A DNA stretch of 15,810 bases, from NCBI GenBank assembly GCA_028067895.1, contig JAPTUI010000515.1:1-15810 (forward strand), read 5' to 3'. Source of the DNA: Pseudomonadota bacterium. Its GTDB lineage: Bacteria; Pseudomonadota; Gammaproteobacteria; Steroidobacterales; Steroidobacteraceae. The notes beneath the pieces are model-generated. The model saw nothing but the letters and a program-made list of their open reading frames with translations, searched no databases and had not been told where the DNA came from. The translations under genes and the position numbers were made by a program. Of the stretch, positions 6,843-14,727 are shown piece after piece (within the stretch, counting starts at the first letter, position 1; each line of letters begins with the position of its first letter).

Positions 6843-7988
6843 ATGGGCCCCATGAACGCGCGCTTTCGACCCCTGCTGCTGATCGTCACGGTGTTCTGGA
6901 TCTACGTGGCGCTCTCGGATGTGCTCTATGCCAATCAGATGCAGTCGAGCCTTACGGCCATGCACGTCGGGCACCTGTTCGCGCCGTGGCAGGCGCGGCT
7001 GCTGCAGCATCTGTTCCTCTACCCGGTGCTGCTCGGGTGCGTCTGGAGCTCGCTGCGTCTGGGCTGGATGCCGTTCTGGCGGCGCCTGCCGGTGCAGCTG
7101 CTGCTCGCGGTGGGGTTCGCGGCGCTCGCCGAGCCGACGCTGTGGCTCGGGGACTCGGTGCAGATGGGCATGCATGCGGTCGTGCGTCAGCTCATCCACT
7201 CCCCGCCCCGCCCGGGGCACCCGATCGCGCCGCTCGCCCAGATCTGGATCGCGAGCGCGACCAGCTTCCTGCTGACCTACGGGTTCGGTCTGGCGCTGGC
7301 GAGCGGGTTCGACGTGTACCGCCGCCTGCGCGACTCGCAGATCCGCTCCGCGGCGCTCGAGCGGGCGTTGACGGCCTCGCACCTGGCGGCACTGCGCATG
7401 CAGCTCTCGCCGCACTCGCTGTTCAATCTGCTCAACACCATCCATGGCCAGATCGACGGCGATCCGGCCGATGCGCGCAGCATGATCGTGCAGCTCGCCG
7501 ATCTGCTGCGCCGACTGCTGCACGCCGGGGAGCGCGAGTTCTCGCGTCTCGCCGATGAGCTGCAGTTCGCCCGGCTGTACCTGACGCTGCAGCAGCGGCG
7601 CTTCTCCGACCGGCTCACCGTGCAGGTGCCGGGACCGGAGGCCTTCCCGAGTGCTTGGGTGCCGAGCCTGATCCTGCAGCCGCTGATCGAGAACGCCGTC
7701 GTGCACGGCCTGGCCGGTCATCCCGATGCGGTCGAGATTCGCGTCGAGGCGTTCCAAGCCGGCTCCACGCTGACGCTGCGGGTCAGTAACACCATCGATC
7801 AGAATGAGTCGGCCGGCCACGAGGGGATTGGTTTGAAGAACGTACGGGAGCGGCTCGCCATTCAGTTCGGCGAGCGCGCCACCTTCGAGGCCGCACCGCG
7901 CCCCGGCGGGTGCTGGGTGGCGGAGATCCGCCTGCCGCTGCTCGCAGAGCTCAGCGACACCCCGCTCGCCCCGCCGGTGGCCGCCTGA
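6843..7988 (+). CDS. LytS/AlgZ-type sensor histidine kinase
   Basis: A 381-residue protein with four hydrophobic helices in the first half (about residues 10-30, 52-73, 82-101, 133-154), a short linker helix and a His_kinase/HATPase_c module. The phosphoacceptor block is LSPHSLFNLLNTIHG with His191; the usual family form is NPHFLFN. The ATP-binding N box is LQPLIENAVVHG (Glu283, Asn284) and the G box is GIGLKN (328-333). Such kinases normally pair with a LytTR response regulator encoded next door; here the next gene is a transporter 11 bp downstream. ATG 6843 has AGGG about four bases upstream; ATG 6852 is an alternative. The stimulus is unknown. Confidence 0.9.
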   Translation: MGPMNARFRPLLLIVTVFWIYVALSDVLYANQMQSSLTAMHVGHLFAPWQARLLQHLFLYPVLLGCVWSSLRLGWMPFWRRLPVQLLLAVGFAALAEPTLWLGDSVQMGMHAVVRQLIHSPPRPGHPIAPLAQIWIASATSFLLTYGFGLALASGFDVYRRLRDSQIRSAALERALTASHLAALRMQLSPHSLFNLLNTIHGQIDGDPADARSMIVQLADLLRRLLHAGEREFSRLADELQFARLYLTLQQRRFSDRLTVQVPGPEAFPSAWVPSLILQPLIENAVVHGLAGHPDAVEIRVEAFQAGSTLTLRVSNTIDQNESAGHEGIGLKNVRERLAIQFGERATFEAAPRPGGCWVAEIRLPLLAELSDTPLAPPVAA

Positions 7989-7999
7989 GCACCGTGCCG

Positions 8000-9274
8000 A
8001 TGGGGGAGGAACACTCGCGCACGCTGCGGCGCGCCTCGGGCGTGTCGCTCGCAGTCCTGGCCGGGATCAACCTGCTCAACTACCTCGATCGCTACGTGGT
8101 CTCCGCGGTTCTGCCGCAACTGAAGAGTGGTCCGCTGCGGCTCGATGACTTCGAGCTCGGCACGCTCATGAGCGGGTTTCTCGTCGTCTACATGCTCGCC
8201 GCGCCGCTGTTCGGTCGGATCGGAGACCGCGGTTCGCGGACCCGACCGATCGCCATCGGGGTGTTTCTCTGGAGCCTCGCCACGGGGCTCTCGGGCCTGG
8301 CGCGCAGCTACCTTGAGCTGCTCGGGGCGCGCGCTGCGGTTGGCATCGGCGAGGCCGCCTACGGCACCATTGCCCCGTCGCTGCTCGCCGATCATTTCCC
8401 GCTGCGCACGCGCGGGCGCGCGTTCGCGCTGTTCAACATGGCGATCCCGGTGGGCGCGGCGCTCGGGTACATCGTCGGCGGCCTGGTGGCGGCCCACTAC
8501 GGGTGGCGTGCGGCGTTCTACGTGGCCGGCGTGCCCGGACTGGTGCTGGCCGTGTGGGTGTGGCGGCTGCCCGATCCGCCGCGCGGCGCGCAGGACGCAC
8601 CGGTGCTCGGCGCGGCTTCCGCCGCGCCCGCCGGCTCCTGGGGTGTGTACGTGCGGTTGCTGCGCAGCCGCGCCTATCTGCTGACGGTGCTCGGCTACGC
8701 GGCCTACACGTTCGCCCTCGGCGGCATGGCTTTCTGGATGCCGACCTTCCTCGAGCGCGTGCGTGGTGTGTCGCCCGTGAGCGCCACGGCCGGGTTCGGC
8801 GAGATCGTGGTGGTGACCGGCTTTCTCGGCACGTTTGTCGGCGGATGGCTCGGGGATTACTGCCTGAAGTACTCCGCTCAGGCGTATCTGTGGCTGTCAG
8901 GTGCGGTGACGGTGCTCGCGGTGCCGGCGACGTATCTCTCACTCGCCTCGGGCACGCCCTGGGTCTTCTACGGCGCGCTCACGGCGGCCGAGCTGCTGCT
9001 GTTCATGTCGACCGGGCCAATCAACACCGTCATCGTCAACTTGGTGAGCCCGGCGGAGCGCGCCTGCGCGGTGGCCCTCAGCGTGTTCGTCATCCATGCG
9101 CTCGGGGACGTGATCTCCCCCTCGATCATCGGCGGGATCTCCGATGCGAGCTCGCTCGGCACGGCGGTGATGATCGTGCCGGTGGCGGTGTCCGTGTGCG
9201 CGCTGCTGTGGCTGCTCGCCGCGCGCGCCGATGCGGCCGCTCAGCGCGCGACGAACGCTCTTTCGATGACGTAG
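8000..9274 (+). CDS. MFS transporter, Spinster-like
   Basis: A 424-residue twelve-helix major facilitator. The first helix carries GINLLNYLDRYVVSAVLP, the hallmark of Spinster/Spns-type carriers, followed by the motif-A equivalent FGRIGDRGSRTRPI. Helix 4-5 (GARAAVGIGEAAYGTIAPSLLADHF) is also family-typical. Spinster homologues in eukaryotes move lysolipids or sphingosine phosphate; bacterial substrates are mostly unknown. ATG 8000 lies 11 bp after the kinase stop, so the two genes are very likely co-transcribed. The ribosome-binding site is poor, and GTG 7994 is equally possible. The C-terminus overlaps the convergent fpr gene by 34 bp. Confidence 0.88.
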   Translation: MGEEHSRTLRRASGVSLAVLAGINLLNYLDRYVVSAVLPQLKSGPLRLDDFELGTLMSGFLVVYMLAAPLFGRIGDRGSRTRPIAIGVFLWSLATGLSGLARSYLELLGARAAVGIGEAAYGTIAPSLLADHFPLRTRGRAFALFNMAIPVGAALGYIVGGLVAAHYGWRAAFYVAGVPGLVLAVWVWRLPDPPRGAQDAPVLGAASAAPAGSWGVYVRLLRSRAYLLTVLGYAAYTFALGGMAFWMPTFLERVRGVSPVSATAGFGEIVVVTGFLGTFVGGWLGDYCLKYSAQAYLWLSGAVTVLAVPATYLSLASGTPWVFYGALTAAELLLFMSTGPINTVIVNLVSPAERACAVALSVFVIHALGDVISPSIIGGISDASSLGTAVMIVPVAVSVCALLWLLAARADAAAQRATNALSMT

Positions 9275-10017
9275 TCGCCAGCCTCGCCGATGTGCGGGGA
9301 CATCGTGAAGCCGCGCGCATCGAGCAGCGAGCAGGTGTCGGTGAGCATCGCCGGACTGCCGCAGACCATGGCGCGGTCTTCGGCCGGATCGAGCGGCGGC
9401 AGGCCGAGGTCGTAGGCGAGGCGGTTGGAGTCGATCAGCGTCGTCAGCCGACCGTGGTTGACGTGCGGTTCGCGCGTCACGGCCGGGTAGTACAGCAGCT
9501 TCTCGCTCACCCACTCCCCGAGCAGCTCGTGCGCCTTCAACGCCTCGATGCGGTGCTTGACCACCGCCGTCTCGCGCGCCCAGCGCACGCCGTGCACGAA
9601 CACCACGCGATCGAAGCGCTCGTAGGTCTCCGGGTCCTTGATGACGCTCATGAAGGGCGCCGCTCCGGTGCCGGTCGAGAGCAGGTACAGCCGCTTGCCG
9701 GGTTTCAGATCATGCAACACCAGCGTGCCCGTGGGCTTGCGGCTGATGAGCACCTCGTCGCCCTCGCGGATGTGCTGCAGCCGCGAGGTGAGCGGGCCGT
9801 CGGGCACCTTGATGCTGAGGAACTCGAGGAACTCCTCGTGGTTCGCACTGGCGATGCTGTAGGCGCGCAGCAGGGGGCGGGAGTCGACCTGCAGGCCCAC
9901 CATCACGAATTGGCCGTTCTCGAACCGCAGTCCCGCATCACGCGTCGTGGTGAAGGTGAATTGCGTGTCGGTCCAGTGCTTCACTGACAGCACCCGTTCG
10001 CTGCTGATCGCCGCCAA
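9241..10017 (-). CDS. fpr: Ferredoxin--NADP+ reductase, bacterial type
   Basis: A 258-residue flavoprotein, full length for the Azotobacter/Pseudomonas Fpr group. It moves electrons between NADPH and ferredoxin or flavodoxin in the cytoplasm. FAD contacts are in RAYSIASAN with the preceding FENGQFVMVGL; the pyridine-nucleotide site is LSTGTGAAPFMSVI and the CGSPAML block. The C-terminus (GEAGDYVIERAFVAR) closely follows Azotobacter FPR (usually ...ERAFVEK). The start must be TTG 10017: a stop codon lies seven codons upstream, no ATG or GTG intervenes, and GAGAGG sits about nine bases before it. This start reproduces the conserved ERVLSV..W.D N-terminus. The gene is divergent from the SDR gene across 198 bp. 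Confidence 0.95.
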   Translation of the reverse strand: MAAISSERVLSVKHWTDTQFTFTTTRDAGLRFENGQFVMVGLQVDSRPLLRAYSIASANHEEFLEFLSIKVPDGPLTSRLQHIREGDEVLISRKPTGTLVLHDLKPGKRLYLLSTGTGAAPFMSVIKDPETYERFDRVVFVHGVRWARETAVVKHRIEALKAHELLGEWVSEKLLYYPAVTREPHVNHGRLTTLIDSNRLAYDLGLPPLDPAEDRAMVCGSPAMLTDTCSLLDARGFTMSPHIGEAGDYVIERAFVAR

Positions 10018-10061
10018 GTGCGTGTACCTCTCTGTTTAGCCCGGGAAATTCAGCGGCGCGC

Positions 10062-10067
10062 ATTGTA
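10062..10067 (-). promoter_or_regulatory. Candidate -10 box for fpr
   Basis: On the minus strand TACAAT matches TATAAT at five of six positions and would place transcription start about 38 bases before the TTG codon. No convincing -35 is seen. Confidence 0.4.
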
Positions 10068-10139
10068 CCGGGGCAGCGCCCGGCGGGGGGTGATTTTGCG
10101 GCATTTCCTGATGCTTGTACGGTATGTCGCAGGTCCGGC

Positions 10140-10174
10140 TGTTGCCTCGCGGCAACACCCACGGCTGCTATGAT
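10140..10174 (+). promoter_or_regulatory. Extended -10 promoter with upstream inverted repeat for the SDR gene
   Basis: TGCTATGAT (10166-10174) is an extended -10 element, 41 bases before the SDR start. Just upstream, TGTTGCC (10140-10146) and GGCAACA (10151-10157) form a perfect 7-bp inverted repeat around TCGC, where a -35 box would otherwise be. This is a plausible activator or repressor site; its owner is unknown. Confidence 0.45.
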
Positions 10175-10215
10175 GGCGCCAGCCGCATCGGGCGGCCATC
10201 GTACTCGAGGCGCAC

Positions 10216-11106
10216 ATGGCAGCATCGGACAGCGCGGGCCTGCGCGGGCGGACCCTGTTCATCACGGGTGCGAGCCGCGGCATCGGGCTCGCCATTGCAC
10301 TGCGGGCGGCGCGGGAAGGCGCGAACGTGACCGTGGCGGCAAAGACCACCGAGGCGCACCCGAAGCTGCCGGGCACGATTTATACCGCGGCCGAGCAGAT
10401 CGAAGCCGCCGGCGGCAAGGCGCTCGCGCTGCCGGTCGACGTGCGCAACGATGAGCAGGTGCGCGCGGCCCTGGAGCGCACCGCCGAAGCGTTCGGCGGC
10501 ATCGACATCCTGGTCAACAACGCGAGCGCAATCAGCCTCACGCCGACCCTCGCAACCGACATGCGCCGCTTCGATCTGATGCACGCGATCAACACCCGTG
10601 GCACGCTGATGTGCAGCAAATTTGCCGCGCCCTACCTGACGCGGGGCCGCAATCCGCACATTCTGATGCTCGCTCCGCCGCTGAACCTCGAGCTGAGCGG
10701 TACCACCCCGCACCGGACGGCTTTGAATTTCGAGCTGCGCAGTTTCGCCCCGCACCTGCCGTACTCGCTGAGCAAATTCGGCATGAGTCTGTGCGTGCTC
10801 GGGTTGTCCGGGGAACTCGCCCCGCAGGGCATTGCGGTGAACGCGCTCTGGCCGCGCACCATCATCGGAACTGCGGCGCTTCAGGTGGCACTCGCCGGCG
10901 CACCGGCCGATGCGCTGCAGCGGGTGCGCACGCCCGAGATCGTCGCCGAGGCGGCCTGCGTGCTGCTGAAGCGCGACAGCCGCACGTTCACCGGCCGGTT
11001 CTGCCTCGATGAGCAGGTGCTGCGCGAGGAGGGCGTGAGCGACTTCTCCGCCTACCGCAACCCCGGGGTGCGCGAGGAGGACCTGCTGTTGGATCTGTTT
11101 CTGTAG
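10216..11106 (+). CDS. HSDL2-like short-chain dehydrogenase with altered active site
   Basis: A 296-residue SDR. The NADP-binding TGASRGIG (residues 17-24), the VDVRN block and NNAS (101-104) are intact, and YSLSK (Tyr183, Lys187) gives the YxxxK pair followed by HSDL2-type FGMSLCVLGLSGEL. The sequence is closest to hydroxysteroid dehydrogenase-like 2 proteins but lacks their SCP2 domain. In those, ...ISPPLNL... supplies the catalytic Ser; here it is LAPPLNL, with Ala153. A 14-residue imperfect repeat (156-169 and 170-183) lengthens the active-site loop. Activity may thus be lost or changed. ATG 10216 has GAGG five bases upstream. It converges with the gntR gene (36-bp gap); a role in acyl-CoA or isoprenoid breakdown is inferred from the neighbourhood only. 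Confidence 0.88.
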   Translation: MAASDSAGLRGRTLFITGASRGIGLAIALRAAREGANVTVAAKTTEAHPKLPGTIYTAAEQIEAAGGKALALPVDVRNDEQVRAALERTAEAFGGIDILVNNASAISLTPTLATDMRRFDLMHAINTRGTLMCSKFAAPYLTRGRNPHILMLAPPLNLELSGTTPHRTALNFELRSFAPHLPYSLSKFGMSLCVLGLSGELAPQGIAVNALWPRTIIGTAALQVALAGAPADALQRVRTPEIVAEAACVLLKRDSRTFTGRFCLDEQVLREEGVSDFSAYRNPGVREEDLLLDLFL

Positions 11107-11142
11107 AGACGACACTCGGGCCGGGTCGCCGCGCGGGGCGCG

Positions 11143-11871
11143 TCAGCTGATGCGATGCCTCACGTCGATACCGGCCAGCTCGTAGCCCTTCCTGAAGTCG
11201 CGGATGTGCCGTTCCATCCACTGCCGCGCGGCCGCGGCCTCGCGCCGCTCGAGCGCCTCGAGCAGGCGCCGCTGCGCCGTGGCGATGCGCGAGCGGGCCT
11301 GCGGGACCTGATCGATCATGTCGCGCAGCGAAGGCACGAGCAGCTCGATCAGCGGGGCGTGCACCAGCGCGAAGACCTGGTTGTGCGTGGCGGCGCCGAG
11401 CGCACGGAAGAACTCCGCGGTGTGATGCACGGCCCGCTCGGTGTCGGTATGGTCCGCATCGAAGCGCGCGTGCACCTCGGCGAGGCGCTGCAGATCCACA
11501 TCCGAGCGCGCACGCGCGGCGCACTCGGCGATCGGCGGCTCGAACGCACTCAGCGCCGACCAGACTTCGAGGAAGGTCACGTCGTGCAGCGCCAGGGCGC
11601 GGCTGACGTCCTGCGCGACGGCACGATGCTGCGGCCGGCTCACCGCCAAGCGTTTCGAGCCGGGGCGCCGCTCGAGCAGGCCGCTGCGTTCCAGCTCGCG
11701 CAGTGCCTCGCGCACCGTCGAGCGGTTCACCCCGAGCTGACGGGCCAACTCGGTCTCCGGGGGCAGCCGCTCGCCCTCGATGAGGGAGCGCGCGAGGATC
11801 CGCTGCGTGATCGCCTCGGCGACCCGGCGGTACGCCGGGGCGAGCGCGAGCTGCTCGAACTGCACGCTCAC
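11143..11871 (-). CDS. GntR family (FadR/FCD) transcriptional regulator
   Basis: A 242-residue repressor-type protein. The N-terminal winged helix (about residues 12-80) has the GntR signature LPPETELARQLGVNRSTVREALRELERSGLLERRPGS. The C-terminal helical FCD ligand domain spans about 95-230 and ends with WMERHIRDF. The metal-binding His normally found in the EH of helix 'eHraileA' seems to be Arg (AQRRLLEAL), as in metal-free, acyl-type members, but I am unsure of that alignment. Start GTG 11871 lies five bases after the liuA stop, so it is the second gene of a liuA-gntR operon. The palindrome at 13081-13095 in the liu promoter matches the operator class of this subfamily, suggesting control of its own operon and of liuBD. 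Confidence 0.92.
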   Translation of the reverse strand: MSVQFEQLALAPAYRRVAEAITQRILARSLIEGERLPPETELARQLGVNRSTVREALRELERSGLLERRPGSKRLAVSRPQHRAVAQDVSRALALHDVTFLEVWSALSAFEPPIAECAARARSDVDLQRLAEVHARFDADHTDTERAVHHTAEFFRALGAATHNQVFALVHAPLIELLVPSLRDMIDQVPQARSRIATAQRRLLEALERREAAAARQWMERHIRDFRKGYELAGIDVRHRIS

Positions 11872-11876
11872 GGCGC

Positions 11877-13049
11877 TCAGTCTTCGGCCTGGAACAGCTC
11901 GCGGCCGATCAGCATGCGGCGGATTTCCTGGGTGCCGGCGCCGATCTCATACAACTTGGCATCGCGCAGCAGCCGTCCGGCCGGGTACTCGTTGATGTAG
12001 CCGTTGCCGCCGAGCGCCTGGATGGCTTCGAGTGCGACGCGGGTGGCCTGCTCGGCCGAAAACAGAATGCAGGCAGCGGCATCCTGTCGCTTGACCTGGC
12101 CGGCATCGCAGGCGCGCGCCACGCTGTACACGTAGGCGCGGCTCGCGGCGAGCGCGGTGTACATGTCGGCGAGTTTCGCCTGCATCAGCTCGAACGTGCC
12201 GATCGGCTGTCCGAACTGCTTGCGCTCGCGCACGTAGGGCAGCACCAGATCGAGCGCTGCGGCCATGAGCCCGAGCGGTCCGCCCGAGAGCACGACGCGC
12301 TCGTAGTCGAGGCCGCTCATGAGCACGCGCACGCCGGCGTTCTCCTTGCCGAGCAGATTCTCCCCCGGCACCACGCACTGCTCGAACACCAGCTCGCAGG
12401 TGTTCGAGCCGCGCATGCCGAGCTTGTCGAGCTTCTGCGCGGTGCTGAAGCCCGGAAAGTCACGCTCGATGATGAAGGCGCTGATGCCGCGGCTGCCGGC
12501 CGCTGGATCGGTCTTGGCATAGACGACGAGCACGTCGGCGTCCGGTCCGTTGGTGATCCACATCTTGCGTCCGGTGAGCACGTAGTTGCTGCCGCGCTTC
12601 TCGGCGCGCAGCTGCAGCGAGGTGACGTCCGAGCCGGCCTGAGGTTCGGACATCGCGAGCGCCCCGACGTGTTCGCCGCTGATGAGTTTCGGCAGATAAC
12701 GCTCGCGCTGCGCATCGGTGCCGTTCAGGCGCAACTGGTTGACGCACAGATTCGAGTGCGCGCCGTAGGAGAGGCCGACGGAGCCGGAGGCCCGCGAGAT
12801 CTCCTCCATGGCGATCACGTGCGTCAGGTAGCCAAGGCCGGCACCGCCGAAGCGCTCCGGCACCGTGATGCCGAGCAGGCCGAGCGCGCCGAGCTCGGGC
12901 CACAGGTCGCGCGGGAACGCGTTGTCGCGGTCGATCTGGGCGGCGCGCGGGGCGATGCGCTCGCGGGCGAAGCGGCGCACCTGTTCGCGGATCTCGCCGG
13001 CGGCCTCATCGAGGCCTAAGCCGCTGTCGATCGGATCGTGGGCGGGCAT
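11877..13049 (-). CDS. liuA: Isovaleryl-CoA dehydrogenase
   Basis: A 390-residue FAD-dependent acyl-CoA dehydrogenase that oxidises isovaleryl-CoA to 3-methylcrotonyl-CoA in leucine breakdown. IVD-type marks are YGAHSNLCVNQL (95-106), SEPQAGSDV and MWITNGP for FAD binding, and the catalytic base Glu250 in SGLDYERVVLSGGPLG, at the IVD-specific site rather than the C-terminal site of medium-chain enzymes. The C-terminus (LGGNGYINEYPAGRLLRDAK, then YEIGAGTQEIRRMLIGREL) is near-diagnostic. I prefer ATG 13049, with GGAAGA seven bases upstream; ATG 13064 would add five residues. Electrons pass to ETF. It is divergent from liuB, whose product acts on its own product. Confidence 0.95.
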   Translation of the reverse strand: MPAHDPIDSGLGLDEAAGEIREQVRRFARERIAPRAAQIDRDNAFPRDLWPELGALGLLGITVPERFGGAGLGYLTHVIAMEEISRASGSVGLSYGAHSNLCVNQLRLNGTDAQRERYLPKLISGEHVGALAMSEPQAGSDVTSLQLRAEKRGSNYVLTGRKMWITNGPDADVLVVYAKTDPAAGSRGISAFIIERDFPGFSTAQKLDKLGMRGSNTCELVFEQCVVPGENLLGKENAGVRVLMSGLDYERVVLSGGPLGLMAAALDLVLPYVRERKQFGQPIGTFELMQAKLADMYTALAASRAYVYSVARACDAGQVKRQDAAACILFSAEQATRVALEAIQALGGNGYINEYPAGRLLRDAKLYEIGAGTQEIRRMLIGRELFQAED

Positions 13050-13053
13050 GAGC

Positions 13054-13083
13054 TTGTCTTCCATTGAAACAGGTCGGTATGAT
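13054..13083 (+). promoter_or_regulatory. Candidate promoter of liuB
   Basis: TTGTCT (13054-13059) and TATGAT (13078-13083) are 18 bases apart. Transcription would start near 13090, inside the adjacent palindrome, giving a leader of about 25 nt. Confidence 0.45.
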
Positions 13084-13095
13084 TGTCGGACAATC
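13081..13095. promoter_or_regulatory. GntR/FadR-type operator in the liuA-liuB divergent gap
   Basis: GATTGTCGGACAATC is a perfect palindrome with 7-bp arms about a central G. Its core TTGTCGGACAA fits the FadR-subfamily consensus TnGTnnnACnA exactly. It overlaps the liuB -10 and start point and lies about 32 bases upstream of liuA on the other strand. The FCD-type GntR protein encoded behind liuA is the obvious ligand. Confidence 0.75.
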
Positions 13096-13114
13096 CGGCC
13101 ATCGTGACAAGCCC

Positions 13115-14719
13115 ATGCCCCGCATCGAATCCCGGCTCGAGACACGCTCGCAGGAGTTTCAGGACAACGCCCGTGCGCTGCGCGTGCTCACCGCTGAGCT
13201 GAAGCGCGAGGTCGAGCGTGCCGCCGAGGGCGGCAGTGCCCAAGCGGTGAGCCGCCACCGCGCCGCGGGGAAACTGACGGCGCGCGAGCGCGTGCGGCTG
13301 CTGCTCGATCCGGGCAGCCCGTTCCTCGAGCTCTCGCAACTCGCCGCCCACGGGCTCTACGGCGGCGGCATCGCTTGCGGCGGGATCATCACCGGGGTGG
13401 GCCGGGTGAGCGGGCGCGAGTGTGTGATCGTGGCGAACGATCCGACCGTCAAGGGCGGTACGTACTATCCGATCACCGTCAAGAAACACCTGCGTGCTCA
13501 GGAGATCGCCCGCGAGAACCGCCTGCCGTGCGTGTACCTCGTCGAGAGCGGCGGGGCGTTCCTGCCGGCCCAGGACGAGGTGTTTCCGGACAAGGAGCAC
13601 TTCGGGCGCATCTTCTACAACCAGGCGACGCTCTCGGCGCTCGGTGTGGCGCAGATTGCGGTGGTGCACGGCTCGTGTACCGCCGGTGGCGCGTACGTGC
13701 CGGCCATGGCCGATGAGAACGTCATCGTGCGCAACCAGGGCCGGGTGTTCCTCGGCGGCCCGCCGCTGGTGAAGGCGGCCACCGGTGAGGACATCGATGC
13801 CGAGTCGCTCGGCGGCGCCGACGTGCACTGCCGCGAATCCGGTGTGTGCGATCACTATGCGGAAAACGACAGCCACGCGCTCTCGATTGCCCGCGGCATC
13901 GTGGCGCGGCTGCGCGCCGCGCCACCGACCGATCCGCCGCGCGCGCCGCGTGATCCGTACTATGCGCCGGAGGAGCTCTACGGCGTCATTCCCGAGAGCC
14001 TGCGCCGCCCGTACGACGTGCGAGAAGTGATCGCGCGGCTCACCGACGGGTCGGAGCTCGAGGAGTTCAAACAGCTCTACGGCACGACCCTCGTGTGCGG
14101 CTTTGCGCACATCGGCGGCTATCCGGTCGGGATCCTCGCCAACAATGGCATTCTGTTCTCCGAGAGTGCGCTGAAGGGTGCGCACTTCATCGAGCTGTGC
14201 TCACGTGAGGGGATCCCGCTGCTGTTTCTGCAAAACATCACCGGGTTCATGGTCGGCCGCAAGGCCGAGGCGGGCGGCATCGCGCGCGATGGCGCGAAGC
14301 TCGTGACGGCCGTGGCCTGTGCGCGGGTGCCGAAGTTCACGGTAATCACCGGCGGCAGCTACGGTGCGGGCAATTACGCGATGTGCGGACGCGCCTACGG
14401 GCCGCGCTTTCTTTTCCAGTGGCCCAATGCGCGCATCTCCGTGATGGGCGGCGAGCAGGCCGCCAGCGTGCTCGCCACGGTCAAGCGCGGTCAGCTCGAA
14501 TCCGGCGGCGGGGGCTGGAGCGCCGAGGATGAGGAGACGTTCAAGCAGCCGATTCGTGAGCAGTACGAGCGCCAGGGGCATCCGTACTACGCCTCGGCGC
14601 GCCTCTGGGACGACGGCGTGATCGATCCGCTCGACACCCGCCGGATCCTCACGCTGTGCCTCGCGGCGGCGCGCAACGCCCCGGAGGAACAGACCCGTTT
14701 CGGCCTGTTCAGAATGTGA
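13115..14719 (+). CDS. liuB: 3-methylcrotonyl-CoA carboxylase, carboxyltransferase (beta) subunit
   Basis: A 534-residue crotonase-fold carboxyltransferase, the normal length for MCC beta. It transfers CO2 from carboxybiotin to 3-methylcrotonyl-CoA, giving 3-methylglutaconyl-CoA. Family blocks in order are GKLTARERVRLLLDPGSPFLEL, NDPTVKGGTYYPITVKKH, QDEVFPDKEHFGRIFYNQAT, GSCTAGGAYVPAMADE, GGPPLVKAATGE and, in the C-terminal half, NNGILFSESALKGAHFIELC, NITGFMVGRKAEAGGIARDG and ISVMGGEQAASVLA. The oxyanion-hole glycines are intact. Geranyl-CoA carboxylase beta is a close relative; adjacency to isovaleryl-CoA dehydrogenase favours MCC. The ATG at 13115 matches known N-termini; the frame extends upstream to 13064 but that part overlaps the operator. 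No clear ribosome-binding site. Confidence 0.93.
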   Translation: MPRIESRLETRSQEFQDNARALRVLTAELKREVERAAEGGSAQAVSRHRAAGKLTARERVRLLLDPGSPFLELSQLAAHGLYGGGIACGGIITGVGRVSGRECVIVANDPTVKGGTYYPITVKKHLRAQEIARENRLPCVYLVESGGAFLPAQDEVFPDKEHFGRIFYNQATLSALGVAQIAVVHGSCTAGGAYVPAMADENVIVRNQGRVFLGGPPLVKAATGEDIDAESLGGADVHCRESGVCDHYAENDSHALSIARGIVARLRAAPPTDPPRAPRDPYYAPEELYGVIPESLRRPYDVREVIARLTDGSELEEFKQLYGTTLVCGFAHIGGYPVGILANNGILFSESALKGAHFIELCSREGIPLLFLQNITGFMVGRKAEAGGIARDGAKLVTAVACARVPKFTVITGGSYGAGNYAMCGRAYGPRFLFQWPNARISVMGGEQAASVLATVKRGQLESGGGGWSAEDEETFKQPIREQYERQGHPYYASARLWDDGVIDPLDTRRILTLCLAAARNAPEEQTRFGLFRM

Positions 14720-14727
14720 GTGCACCG

